A stretch of DNA of 64,000 nucleotides, taken from [Erwinia] mediterraneensis (GTDB lineage: Bacteria > Pseudomonadota > Gammaproteobacteria > Enterobacterales > Enterobacteriaceae). Location: contig NZ_LR026980.1 in assembly GCF_900604315.1 (NCBI RefSeq), positions 1 through 64,000 on the forward strand, written 5' to 3'. Under the pieces are notes generated by a model that made no database searches, was not told where the DNA came from, and saw nothing but the letters and a program-made list of their open reading frames with translations. The position numbers and the translations under genes were made by a program. Positions 34,938-44,008 of this stretch are shown here, piece after piece; positions within the stretch are counted from its first letter, which is position 1; the number at the start of each line of letters is the position of its first letter.

Positions 34938-35645
34938 ATGACAAACCTGAAAGAAGGGAAATCGTTAAACGAAACGATTTATGCATCACTCAGAGAACTG
35001 ATCCTTACCGGTCAACTTATACCCGGTAAAAAACTCAAAATTTCTGAACTGGCGCGACGTTTTGATGTGAGCCTTAATGTCGTACGAGAAGCCCTTAACA
35101 GACTAACCGGAGAGCTCCTGGTCGACATTGCACCTCAACAGGGTTTCAGCGTAAGAAGTCTGCACCAGGATGAACTCATTGATCTTACTGAACAAAGAAT
35201 AATTTTTGAAAGTATTGCTTTGCGTAAAGCGATTGCGTCCGGAGATATTGAATGGCAAGCGCGACTTATCGCTTCTAACCACCGCCTTATTCATACCCCG
35301 CAGACACTGCCGGGAAATCCTGACAAGCTCAATCCTGAATGGCACAGCCGACATGAGGATTTCAACTTCACCATGATGGAAAACTGCGGGAGTAAATGGC
35401 TATTTCTCATGATTAAACAGCTTGCCGAAGCCTATCTTATCTATCAACGCGTGCTTTTACCTGTTGTTCCTGACCAGGGCGAGCGTAATACAGATCATAA
35501 TGAGCTACTGCAGGCCATTCTGGACAGCGATGCAGAACGAGCGGTATCCATTCTTGCCGAACATCTGAATCAAACAAGAGATATTATGTTAAATGTCCTG
35601 AGCACAACTGAACACGCCAGGTCGCGCGCACGGACCACCCACTGA
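34938..35645 (+). CDS. GntR-family (FCD/FadR-type) transcriptional regulator
   Basis: 235 residues. N-terminal winged helix-turn-helix (about 12-75; ELARRFDVSLNVVREALNRL) followed by an all-helical FCD ligand-binding domain (about 90-225) with HEDFNF and HNELLQAI, whose His/Asp residues usually bind a metal and a small carboxylate. It is divergent from the catabolic operon over about 200 bases, so it probably represses that operon and responds to the substrate or an intermediate. GGAGAAGG precedes the ATG. The next gene starts only three bases after its stop. Confidence 0.87.
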   Translation: MTNLKEGKSLNETIYASLRELILTGQLIPGKKLKISELARRFDVSLNVVREALNRLTGELLVDIAPQQGFSVRSLHQDELIDLTEQRIIFESIALRKAIASGDIEWQARLIASNHRLIHTPQTLPGNPDKLNPEWHSRHEDFNFTMMENCGSKWLFLMIKQLAEAYLIYQRVLLPVVPDQGERNTDHNELLQAILDSDAERAVSILAEHLNQTRDIMLNVLSTTEHARSRARTTH

Positions 35646-35648
35646 TAA

Positions 35649-36404
35649 ATGATACTGAACATGGATAAACAGCAAACTCGTCTGCTCCGACCGGTACAGG
35701 TTAGCCACGTTAGCGATATTAATGAACGTATGAAGCGCGTCTATCTCACCGGTGAGTCAGTTGCAGCATTTTCAGATGCGCTGCCAGCCTCCTGGGTAAA
35801 AGTTTTCTTCACGCCACCGCAGAAGCCCGAAGGGCCAGGCCGAGCCTATACCATCCGCTATGTTTCTCAGGCAGAGAATTTGCTCGCTCTGGATTTTGTT
35901 CAACATGGCGAGGGACCCGCTGCAAGCTGGAGCCGGTCTGCGCAGTCTGGCGATATCATTCGAGTCGCCGGTCCACGCGAAGGGGTTTCGGTCGCAGGCG
36001 TGAAGTCCATACTGCTTTTTGGCGACGAAACAGCGATCCCGGGCATTTTTGCTATCATCGAGGCGCTTGATGAACATGCGTCAGTGCAGGCTTTCATTGT
36101 TAAAGATTCAGAAGCCTGTTATGCGCTACCTGATACCTGTGCAGATTTGTCCGTAGCATGGCTGGATTGTCATGAAGACCTGGCTGGTTTGGTGAATGAA
36201 TGGGTTCAGGAAAATACCCCTGAATTAATCTGGGGAGCCGGAGAGCACAGTATTGTCATCCCGCTGCGCAGACATCTGTTTCAGGCGTTTGGCCGAAGCC
36301 GGAAAGATACACATATTACGGCTTACTGGAAATCGGGTGAAGCCGATCATCATGACACCCCTGAGGGAATACCACTATACTCTACTATTAATAACGATTT
36401 TTAG
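35649..36404 (+). CDS. Siderophore-interacting-protein (SIP/ViuB)-like flavoprotein
   Basis: 251 residues. The FAD-binding motif RAYTIRYV (about 65-72), the block FGDETAIPGI in the nucleotide domain and the C-terminal IWGAGEH and AYWKSGE segments match NAD(P)H-dependent siderophore-interacting proteins, which reduce ferric siderophores in the cytosol. It starts three bases after gntR and is likely co-transcribed. In this setting it could release iron from an imported catechol-type compound, keep the dioxygenase iron reduced, or be unrelated. A second ATG 12 bases in is possible; ribosome binding site weak. Confidence 0.82.
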   Translation: MILNMDKQQTRLLRPVQVSHVSDINERMKRVYLTGESVAAFSDALPASWVKVFFTPPQKPEGPGRAYTIRYVSQAENLLALDFVQHGEGPAASWSRSAQSGDIIRVAGPREGVSVAGVKSILLFGDETAIPGIFAIIEALDEHASVQAFIVKDSEACYALPDTCADLSVAWLDCHEDLAGLVNEWVQENTPELIWGAGEHSIVIPLRRHLFQAFGRSRKDTHITAYWKSGEADHHDTPEGIPLYSTINNDF

Positions 36405-36876
36405 AAAAATTACTTTATCCGGTTAATGACGTTCATCGTAAAAGACTCAGCACCCGAAGCCACCATAACAGGTGCCTCAGCAGGTTGTTCGAAGCGGCCA
36501 TATCAGCTGAACGGATTAAATGACATAATGTCACGCCACTTATCAAGGCCAGATAGAAATGTTTATTAACCTGCAAAAGAGAAATGTTTAAATTTTGGGG
36601 AAGTAAAGGTGTGTAATAAAAATGGGCCAACCCAATTTTACTTGAGCTGCACACTTTAATATGAGAATTGTTGGAATCCGGTTTCTCATTAATGGCGACG
36701 CGCATTTATTTATGGTTGCCGCTACGCTATTTCAACATCAATGCAGGCGATCGTGTTGGTGTTATGGGTCCTGGGGGTAGCGAAGCGACGGGCTTATAGC
36801 CTGTTTCGGGCGGCCATTTCAGGCCGCTTTGTGCCAGAAGCGGACATTACTTCTTTTTTAGAACTCACGTCTAAAA
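36405..36876. other. Intergenic gap between convergent genes
   Basis: About 470 bases. A 90-codon minus-strand frame (36433-36705) is present but shows no recognisable motif and no good ribosome binding site. No terminator, repeat or RNA was identified with confidence. Confidence 0.4.
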
Positions 36877-37260
36877 CTATCTTTTTGCCACGATCCGCAT
36901 TTCCACCAGGGCATTTTCTGGAATGAACTCTGATACGCCTGTGGCGGACCATGCCGGGTATGGCGCCTTTACATACTCATCTTTCACTTTAGAAAAAACG
37001 TCTATATGTTTTTTTAGATCAATATGAAAAGTGGTCATCTCAAGAATGTTTTCATAGCCTAAGCCAGCAGCTTTTAAATAAATGCCAAGCTTATAAAACG
37101 CATCATGGAATTGTTCTTCGGGATCCTTACTTATAGGCTTGTCCTTACGTGCTGCGGTAACCCCTGAAAGATACACTGTGCCATCAGCGTCAATGACGGG
37201 GGAGAAATGCCAGTCATTGAAATAATGTTGAAATTCTTCAGGAACTATCGATTTTTTCAT
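36877..37260 (-). CDS. Divergent RidA-family protein
   Basis: 127 residues, one RidA/YjgF domain (VYLSGVTAARKDKPISKDPEEQ in segments, then NILEMTTFHIDLKKH). The position that carries the substrate-binding Arg in RidA is not Arg here (FIPENALVEM), so it belongs to a Rid subgroup not expected to have imine deaminase activity. A good GAGG ribosome binding site precedes the ATG. It follows a DHA2-type exporter gene in the same direction by about 125 bases and may be co-transcribed with it. Confidence 0.8.
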   Translation of the reverse strand: MKKSIVPEEFQHYFNDWHFSPVIDADGTVYLSGVTAARKDKPISKDPEEQFHDAFYKLGIYLKAAGLGYENILEMTTFHIDLKKHIDVFSKVKDEYVKAPYPAWSATGVSEFIPENALVEMRIVAKR

Positions 37261-37385
37261 GTTTTTTCCTCAGGTTGATGAGGTGATAAATGCTACCGGC
37301 AAACGGCACACCTAAGGAGAACATTAGCTGATGTCGTAATCAATCAATGATGTCCACCCCTCAGTAAGACTGATTGCCTGTTACG

Positions 37386-38843
37386 TTACTTGATCGAAAG
37401 GCTGGTTGCAGTAGAAAATAAACCGGAGGCACGCCGGATAAGCCGGATACTTAGCCCGGCACCCGTGGCGAGGCATGCCGCCATCGCCAGAAGGGCGACG
37501 ATAAAGGCATACGTGATATTTGCTCCGCTTCTGCCGGTGTCTAGCATGCTGTAAAAAATGCCGCCGATTACGGCGACGCTCAGCGCAGTGCTGATTTGTA
37601 GTGTCGAGCTGGTCACGCCGGCAATCATGCCTGAAAACTCTGGTGCAACGCGGCCTGTCACCATCCGTACCAGCGTCGGCATCGCCAGCCCCTGCCCAAG
37701 ACCGGTAACAAAAAGCAGTACTGCGAGCGGCAGCATGGCAGGAGGGCTACCCGTCAGCGTATGGGCAATCAACCCTGCAAGTCCTGCTAACCCGGTAGTC
37801 TCACATCCCATTCCGATTGCGCTCAGGTAATTTCCGACAAAACGCCTCAGGTAAGGTGTCAGCAACGGTCCGATCAGAAAGCCGACGCCAAAGGGCAGAA
37901 AAAGCAGGCCCGCAGTCAGGGCGTTTAAATGCAACGCATCTTGTAAATAAACAGAAAACAAAAGAAAGAAGGCACCGATCGAATAAAACAGCAAAACGAT
38001 CGTAAGCCCCTGGCCCAGCCCAGGCGCGCGTAACACGGTCGGATCAAGCAGCGGCGAACCGCCGTTCTGGCTAAGGCGACGCTCATAACGCCATAACAAC
38101 AAGGCCAGTAGCGGGACAGCAATAAATGACAGCCACGTCCACCATGGCCATCCCGTCTCACGGCCTTCAATTAACGGTATAATCAGCGCACTCAGCGTGA
38201 CGGTTGCCAGCAGCATGCCGACAGGGTCCAGCCGCTGTGCGGATTGCGCCCGCGTCTCTTTCAGCAGCGGCAGCCCAAAGAGAATGACCAGCAGCGCCAC
38301 CGGTAGGTTAACGAGAAAAATAGCCCGCCATCCCAGATGAAACAGGTCCGCTGAAATCAGGATGCCGCCCAATACCTGCCCGATAACGGAGGCCAGGCCA
38401 AACACCGCGCCATATATACTCAGCGCTAGCGGTTTTTCCGCTTCCGGAAAAATGGCCTGCACGGAAGCCAGCGCCTGAGGAGCCATAATCGCGGCCGTGA
38501 CACCCTGTAACACGCGCCCGGTAATCAGTGCCCACGGTGACCAGGCTAAACCGCACAGCAGCGATGCAGCCGCAAAACCGATAAGCCCCAGAAAAAACAT
38601 CTTCCCACGACCATAAATATCGCCCAGGCGGCCGCCGGTAATTAATGTTACGGCATACACGGCAGCATAGGACGAAATGACCAGCTGTTCAGCAGAGGAA
38701 GAGGCGCTCAGCTCGCCCTGAATAGCAGGCAGCGCAACATTGACGATAAAAAAATCGAGCGGTGGCAAAAATGCGCCGACCAGCAGGATGACAAACATTG
38801 CCCAGCGACGCGGCTCGGCTTGCGGGATGGTATGTGTCGACAT
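37386..38843 (-). CDS. MFS drug exporter, DHA2 (EmrB/QacA) family
   Basis: 485 residues with about 14 hydrophobic segments, inner-membrane proton antiporter. DHA2 motifs visible: LDFFIVNVALPAI in TM1, GGRLGDIYGRGKMFF (motif A) and GRVLQGVTAAIMAPQ (motif B), with motif C-like glycines in VIGQVLGGILI. Substrates of this family are drugs, dyes or aromatic acids. The frame extends to a GTG at 38855, but the ATG at 38843 with GGAG six bases upstream is a better start. It follows a broken SDR gene in the same orientation, a common pairing under a divergent LysR regulator. Confidence 0.88.
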   Translation of the reverse strand: MSTHTIPQAEPRRWAMFVILLVGAFLPPLDFFIVNVALPAIQGELSASSSAEQLVISSYAAVYAVTLITGGRLGDIYGRGKMFFLGLIGFAAASLLCGLAWSPWALITGRVLQGVTAAIMAPQALASVQAIFPEAEKPLALSIYGAVFGLASVIGQVLGGILISADLFHLGWRAIFLVNLPVALLVILFGLPLLKETRAQSAQRLDPVGMLLATVTLSALIIPLIEGRETGWPWWTWLSFIAVPLLALLLWRYERRLSQNGGSPLLDPTVLRAPGLGQGLTIVLLFYSIGAFFLLFSVYLQDALHLNALTAGLLFLPFGVGFLIGPLLTPYLRRFVGNYLSAIGMGCETTGLAGLAGLIAHTLTGSPPAMLPLAVLLFVTGLGQGLAMPTLVRMVTGRVAPEFSGMIAGVTSSTLQISTALSVAVIGGIFYSMLDTGRSGANITYAFIVALLAMAACLATGAGLSIRLIRRASGLFSTATSLSIK

Positions 38844-38885
38844 GGAGCACTCCACAGGTAACGGTTAGGATTGCGGGGCAGAGCG

Positions 38886-39634
38886 TCAGCGCATGCCGCC
38901 AGAGGCCAGAATCATCTCACCGTTGATCCATCCCGCGTCGTCTGATGCGAGAAATGAGACGATCGGGGCAATATCCTGCACCTGACCGATGCGGCCAAGT
39001 GGCGTCTGCTTTTCATTCCATGTCTGAAAGTCTGAGTTCATCGCGCCTGCACTATGACTGCCTTCCGTTTCGATAAGGCCAGGGTTGACCGCGTTGACGC
39101 GAATTCCGCGGGGGCCGAGTTCTTGTGCGAGTACGCCAGTGATGGCATCAATCGCGCCTTTGGTGCCGCTGTAGATGGCGCTCTCGGCGATAAAGACGGT
39201 GGTGACGAACGAACTGATGTTAATTATGCTGCTGCCTTTATTCAGATGCGGCGCAGCAGCGCCAGTCAGCACAGCAGCGGGCCCAGAACATTGATGTCGA
39301 ACTGCCTGCGGTAGAGCGCTTCGGTGCTCTCTTCAATGCTGGCGAACTCATAAACGCCGGCATTGTTCACCACAATGTCCAGCCGCCCGAAATTGTCGAT
39401 AGCCGAGTTGACCAGCGCCTCTACCTCAGCCTGACTGGTGACATCCGCCGCTACCGCCACGGCCTGCCCACCGGCGGCTTCAATATCGGCAACGACCTTA
39501 GCAGCATTGCTTCTGCCTGAAGCGTAATTAACGATGACCTTCGCGCCGTCAGCCGCCAGCTGACGGGCAATGCCTGCTCCGATACCTTTGGAGCCACCGG
39601 TTACAATGGCAACTTTGTCTTTTAATTTATTCAT
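38886..39634 (-). pseudogene. SDR oxidoreductase split by a frameshift
   Basis: A complete SDR is spread over two frames. The first part (from the ATG at 39634) has TGGSKGIGAG, NYASGRSN and NNAGVYEFAS; the second part (38886-39272) has SSFVTT, YSGTKGAI with catalytic Tyr/Lys, and RVNAVNPGLIETEG. The frames join at about 39266-39285, in a CTG/GCTG-rich stretch, and one missing base would explain the shift. No slippery sequence of the usual programmed type is evident. Either a recent inactivating deletion or a sequencing error. Divergent from the LysR gene. Confidence 0.82.
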
Positions 39635-39762
39635 GTCTTCAGCTTCCTGAATTGCCGCCCAAGGCGGTGTGGTTGAGGAAGTTATAGTGATATCGACAAA
39701 GTTGTTTTGGAACTGCCGTTTTTGTATATTCAATGTTCATTTTTGTACAATGAGACACTGAC

Positions 39763-40632
39763 ATGGAATGGGGCGACGTCCGGGTATTTCTTGAAGTTAT
39801 GCGTAAGGGCTCTTTCGGCGAGGCGGCCCGAAGCCTTGGCGTGAGCCATCCGACGATTGGCCGCCGGATAAAGGCGCTTGAGGACGAGGCGCAGCAAGCA
39901 CTATTTCGCCGGACAAAGGGTGGACTGGTGCTGACCGATGTTGGCGACAGGGTTCTGAAGCTGGCAGAAGCGGTGGAAAACTCCGCGCTGGCGATGGAAA
40001 GGCGTCTGGCCGGTAATCACGAACGTCTTGAAGGGATATTGCGGATATCTTCAGCAGAGTGGTTTGCTAACTATGTTCTTGCACCTGTTCTGGAGGAGCT
40101 GACGCGCCGCCATCCGGCGATTGTACCGGAACTCATCGCGAGCTACCGCTTACTCAACCTGTCGCGCCGTGATGCCGACATTGCGTTTCGCATTGTTCCC
40201 TTTACCGAACCAGATATTGTCCAGCGCCGCCTGATGCGCATTCCCTATGCACTGTATGGAACGCCGGAAATCGCCGATATCGCGCAGCACGACCCGGCCG
40301 CAGTGGGGCTTATTCTGATGAATACGGCCCAATCCCACTTTTCTGACGTCGCCTGGCTGCTCGACAGGTTCCCTCAGTCAAGACGTGTGTTCACCAGTAC
40401 CAGCCGGGCCGTACAGGCGCAGATGTGCCAGCGGGGAATAGGGATCGCCGTGTTGCCGCGCCCGCTTGGCGATGCCATCACCGGGTTGCAGGCCATCAGC
40501 ATGTCGGAGCCACCGCCGTCCAAAGATATCTGGGTAGGGTATCACTCTGACCTTCGGCATATGGATCGTTTGCGAGTTATGCTGGATATCGCCGATGCGA
40601 TGCTTGCCGATTCCGCGATGCCGTCAACGTGA
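39763..40632 (+). CDS. LysR-family transcriptional regulator
   Basis: 289 residues. Winged helix-turn-helix at 1-60 (FLEVMRKGSFGEAARSLGVSHPTIGRRIKALE), then an effector-binding domain (about 90-285). The HTH region is of the short-linker type often found next to SDR genes. It is divergent from the frameshifted SDR and the exporter over 128 bases, so these are the expected targets. With the SDR broken, the regulatory unit may be decaying, but this gene itself is intact. Confidence 0.88.
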   Translation: MEWGDVRVFLEVMRKGSFGEAARSLGVSHPTIGRRIKALEDEAQQALFRRTKGGLVLTDVGDRVLKLAEAVENSALAMERRLAGNHERLEGILRISSAEWFANYVLAPVLEELTRRHPAIVPELIASYRLLNLSRRDADIAFRIVPFTEPDIVQRRLMRIPYALYGTPEIADIAQHDPAAVGLILMNTAQSHFSDVAWLLDRFPQSRRVFTSTSRAVQAQMCQRGIGIAVLPRPLGDAITGLQAISMSEPPPSKDIWVGYHSDLRHMDRLRVMLDIADAMLADSAMPST

Positions 40633-40633
40633 G

Positions 40634-40908
40634 CTACGGTTTACAAATGCCAGTCATACAGCTGAACACGCCGTCACGTAGCACGCAAGCATGGAGCAGC
40701 GCAGCTGCAAGATGAAGTTTTACCGTCGCAAATAACGACAGGGCAACCCAGATATGAAGCAACCCCAGTACCGCATACCAGTCATTATTCATGTGCATAA
40801 TGGGTGGCAGGACTATCCCATTTTCCAGAGTGACGGGATAACCCGCTGCTGAGAGCATTGCTCATCCAATCAGCGACTGTGCCAGCATCATCATGCCCGG
40901 TGGGCCTT
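40634..40908 (-). pseudogene. Cytochrome b561 remnant
   Basis: The minus strand reads LLHIWVALSLFATVKLHLAA and LRDGVF, the last transmembrane helix with haem-ligand His residues and the RDGV end of bacterial cytochrome b561 proteins. Upstream in the same frame MMMLAQSLIG is followed by TGA where the family has Trp, then AMLSAAGYPV. The first helices are absent. An N-terminally truncated copy with a nonsense mutation, so not functional. Confidence 0.65.
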
Positions 40909-41072
40909 TCTCTCGATATCGACGTGCACACCACTGGTGCGCACAATCTATCTTATGTTAAATGATAACCAGTTAATGCTCAAAACATTCCATCGGCCTG
41001 CTAATAACATCCGCTCCCTCACCGCATCACAGGCCTCTGGCCCTCCCTCCAGGTCTTGCCGGAAAGCCCGCC

Positions 41073-41240
41073 TTATACCCATCCGGTAACGTAATACACG
41101 CCGATGATGAAAAAAGCCGCCAGTACTTTAACAGCGTAATGCCCGGCACAGGTTTGTACGCTTCGCGATGAGTCAGACCGGTCACCGCTAACACGGTAAT
41201 AATCGCCCCATTGTGCGGCAAAGTATCGTAACCAGCGATA
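41073..41240 (-). pseudogene. C-terminal remnant of a GntP-type permease
   Basis: The minus strand encodes YDTLPHNGAIITVLAVTGL then THREAY, the conserved late motif of gluconate/organic-acid GntP-type permeases. A frameshift near 41130 moves the last helix into another frame (KVLAAFFIIGVYYVTG) ending at a stop near 41073. Everything upstream is lost at a junction with the LacI-type remnant near 41222. Confidence 0.6.
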
Positions 41241-41850
41241 ACAGGGTGCGCGGCGCAGCCATCGCGGACTTCCTGATCGCTATGGTTATCGCAATATGGC
41301 GTTTATCACCGGACTCGACCCCTCTTCAACCAGCCGTGACCAGGAAAACGGCGTCGCCCGGCGGCTTGCGTAAAAGGGTCTGGACTGGCCCCGAAGGGAT
41401 GCCGGACTCGGATCGATTGAGGAGGCTATGGAGGCGACCCGCAGGCTGAGGAACAGCGCAAATCCGTCAGACACGCTGTTTGGCGCGAATGATCTGATGG
41501 CCATCGGCGCCCTGAACGCCGTGGCAGGAGAAATGGGCATGCGGGCCGGTAATGAGATCTCGGTTATCGGCTTCGATAACATTGCGATGGCCAGCTGGCC
41601 ATTGATCAATCTCACGACCTGGGTACAGTCACTCAGAGAAATGGTTGCGCATGTCATGTCTGTCCTTAACGCACAGCGCCTGGATGCCACTGCCCCTCCC
41701 GTGCAACATGGTCTGCAAGAGGAGTTGATATTGCGCGGAAGCTCCCGCCAGCCCTGGAACCAGACGGGCTACCACCCTGCCAACGGCCCGCTGGTTTTAC
41801 TCTGCATTATTGCAGTTTTGCTCATAAATAGTCGTAATAACCAAAATTAA
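41213..41850 (+). pseudogene. LacI-family regulator remnant
   Basis: The effector half of a LacI-type repressor is recognisable across two frames: SDNRVRGAAIADFLI in one, then after a shift near 41280 YRNMAFITGLDPSSTSRDQE in another. An in-frame TAA near 41370 interrupts it, after which TLFGANDLMAIGALNAV and VIGFDNIAMASWP continue to the end. The DNA-binding domain is missing. Multiple lesions indicate an old pseudogene; the intact 140-codon tail from 41428 is unlikely to be a gene of its own. Confidence 0.75.
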
Positions 41851-42550
41851 TGAGCTCGTTGGCTTTTTTAATGCGATAGCGCAGTTTGGCCCGTAACCAG
41901 CTGTCAGAAGACCACTCTTTTTCCACTGCCTTTTCCCCGAAAAGATGAGAGGCTATTTCACGATGAGATAAACCTTTATTCATACTGTCTATCGTCGCCA
42001 GAAGCTTATGGTGGCGGCTCTCTTTTGCGCTTGATTTGCTTTTGTTATTCAGAATGCCATTAATCACGGCAGCACATTTATTGCAACAGTCATTATTAAG
42101 GGTTAAAGGGACATAGATATAGAATTGCGATCGCTTGTTTATTTGTACCGGCGCATCGATAAAAAACTGAAAGTATTCATGATTGTTAAAAATTTTAATG
42201 CAAAGCGAGTTGTCATGAAGAATAAGCTTTTTATGCTGCACCCGGGTGTTTTCGAAGATATTTTCCCAGGAGCAGCTGCCCGACTGGCTGAAGATGATCC
42301 TGGTGGACTTTTTGCTCAGTCTGGGCGACCAGAATACGTTGCTGGGGTTGGAGTTATCAGGATCAATAAACTTCAGTATTCCCCATTTTTTTTCTGCCAG
42401 CAGATCATTTTCATTCTGCCTCACCTCCAGAAAACGTTTTACATGCTCTTCACCGCTTTTGACTCTCCCTAAATTTTTCCAGTCCCTGATGTAATCCTTG
42501 TTTCTTCGCAAAAATTCCCAAGCAATATCTGTATAGGTATAATTTTCCAT
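41822..42550 (-). CDS. DUF6499/DUF2285-like putative regulator
   Basis: 242 residues from the ATG at 42550 (GAGGT six bases upstream). The N-terminus YTDIAWEFLRRNKDYIRDW resembles DUF6499, and the last 70 residues (LLATIDSMNKGLSHREIA, LRAKLRYRIKKANELI) resemble DUF2285, a helix-turn-helix-like domain. In rhizobial integrative elements such proteins (for example FseA) activate excision and transfer genes. The middle is unassigned. The gene overlaps the LacI remnant tail and faces the T6SS operon across about 475 AT-rich bases, so it may be a leftover of a mobile element or a regulator of the T6SS. Assignment is from remembered family patterns. Confidence 0.65.
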   Translation of the reverse strand: MENYTYTDIAWEFLRRNKDYIRDWKNLGRVKSGEEHVKRFLEVRQNENDLLAEKKWGILKFIDPDNSNPSNVFWSPRLSKKSTRIIFSQSGSCSWENIFENTRVQHKKLILHDNSLCIKIFNNHEYFQFFIDAPVQINKRSQFYIYVPLTLNNDCCNKCAAVINGILNNKSKSSAKESRHHKLLATIDSMNKGLSHREIASHLFGEKAVEKEWSSDSWLRAKLRYRIKKANELINFGYYDYL

Positions 42551-43024
42551 ATATTGACCTCTGTCATCCATTTTAGATTTTTATCCGTTATAAAAAATTT
42601 ATAATTTCATCATCCGCTATCCTCTTTCATTCCGATTTGCATTTTTGTGAATTTAGCCACATACTGACTGCCAGCCAGGACTACGTTATTTTTTTCTGAC
42701 CTGAAACGTATAAACCTCGCCCCGGGAAGATGAAAGCAGCTATTAGCACAATGCCTGTCGCCCTGTCATTATCTTTTATTAATCTGATTTATCAGATAAT
42801 TAATGGCTATATAGCGGAATTTTTTTACGATTTGAAGGTGAAAAATTATTTTCATCATTTTATCCCTAGTAAATACCTGACGTTAATGGATGATTATAAC
42901 AACTAAAAAGAATAATTATACGGATTTTCGCAATGATTTATTATTATATTATTTACGGGAAGATTTAAATCGCTTTTTTAAGTCGGTGTTGGAAAAACCG
43001 TTTAAATAAAGGTAATCACACATT
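42551..43024. other. AT-rich divergent promoter region of the T6SS operon
   Basis: About 475 bases, strikingly AT-rich, between the DUF2285-like gene and tssA. Such composition fits H-NS silencing of horizontally acquired clusters. A small inverted repeat (ATCTGA, TCAGAT) is near 42783-42799. No sigma-54 type -24/-12 element was recognised. Confidence 0.5.
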
Positions 43025-43978
43025 ATGGATGATGTACTGTGCGAAGCGCTGTATGGCATAGAATTTGATCCCCTCTACAGCGAAATAGAATCGATACTGG
43101 CGCAATTCGATATGCCTGCAAATCCGCTTGCCGGGCCAGATGAGGTGACACCGATTAACTGGAATCAGATTAGCGAACAAACTGAGACCTTATTATCACG
43201 CTGTCTGGATTTACGCGTATTTCTCTGGCATGCCAGGGCCCGATTACATTGCGAGGGGTTGTGCGGTTTTTTCCAGGCGATTGTGCAGCTTGATAAATTA
43301 ACAAGTAACAACAGTAAGGAATTATATCCCCGATCGGAGGAAGGAGGTGATAGCGGAGATCATGCAGCAGCACTGGGATGGTTATCAACCTCCCGCTGCC
43401 TCGCTGAATTGCGCACCGCGTGCATAATACGCGATCAGCCTTACCGTTTATGTGACCTTCTCATCACCGGCGAGCAGGAAAAAGGTTTTACTTCTGTAAC
43501 TGCCGCGCTATTGGCCGTCAATAGTACATTACAGCAGACTGGCCTGCCGGATATCAGCCAGCAGTTACAGCTGATGAATATTGCTCTGATGAATATCGAA
43601 ACCTATGCCAGTGACTGCAGTGAAGATTATCAGCTTAATTGTCAGGCGCTACGCCTCTTTTTAACCCGCAGCGCGGCTCAGCTGAAACAGCCCGCTCCCC
43701 CGGACAGTGCCCCTGAGCAGGGCGCGCCGGAAAAAGATCTCCTCGCCCTTCCGCCGCCGCAAACGGATAAAGAGATGACAGTCGCTGTAGACACCAGGCA
43801 GGACGTTATCCTGCTGCTGGAGCGCATCCTGCACTATTTTCAACGCCATGAACCCAGCCATCCCGCCCCAATACTTATTCGCCGGACAAAGCAGCTGATT
43901 GGCATGGATTTTATTTCCATCATTGAAGACCTGTTACCCGGGTCAGTGGATGCCCTGCAGCAATTTACCGGCAAGTGA
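43025..43978 (+). CDS. tssA: Type VI secretion protein TssA
   Basis: 317 residues. The N-terminal third is an ImpA_N domain (ELYPRSEEGGDSGDHAAALGWL region), and the end (YFQRHEPSHPAPILIRRTKQ, MDFISIIEDLLPGS) is the short C-terminal domain of this TssA class. TssA caps the growing sheath and links it to the baseplate. A Pro-rich linker lies at about 220-250. First gene of a long co-directional T6SS operon. The AAAGG ribosome binding site is rather far (about 12 bases) from the ATG. Confidence 0.88.
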   Translation: MDDVLCEALYGIEFDPLYSEIESILAQFDMPANPLAGPDEVTPINWNQISEQTETLLSRCLDLRVFLWHARARLHCEGLCGFFQAIVQLDKLTSNNSKELYPRSEEGGDSGDHAAALGWLSTSRCLAELRTACIIRDQPYRLCDLLITGEQEKGFTSVTAALLAVNSTLQQTGLPDISQQLQLMNIALMNIETYASDCSEDYQLNCQALRLFLTRSAAQLKQPAPPDSAPEQGAPEKDLLALPPPQTDKEMTVAVDTRQDVILLLERILHYFQRHEPSHPAPILIRRTKQLIGMDFISIIEDLLPGSVDALQQFTGK

Positions 43979-44008
43979 TGGCTGAAATAATGGAATAAGG
44001 AGAGCCTG

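Noticed and set aside
36433..36705. 90-codon minus-strand frame in the gap after the SIP-like gene
   Set aside because: No ribosome binding site or recognisable family; reported only as part of the gap.
41428..41850. Stand-alone small regulator gene
   Set aside because: It is the tail of a LacI-type pseudogene: the same frame continues upstream through a stop codon.
42572..43024. Sigma-54 promoter for the T6SS operon
   Set aside because: No GG-N10-GC type -24/-12 element could be found in this AT-rich region.
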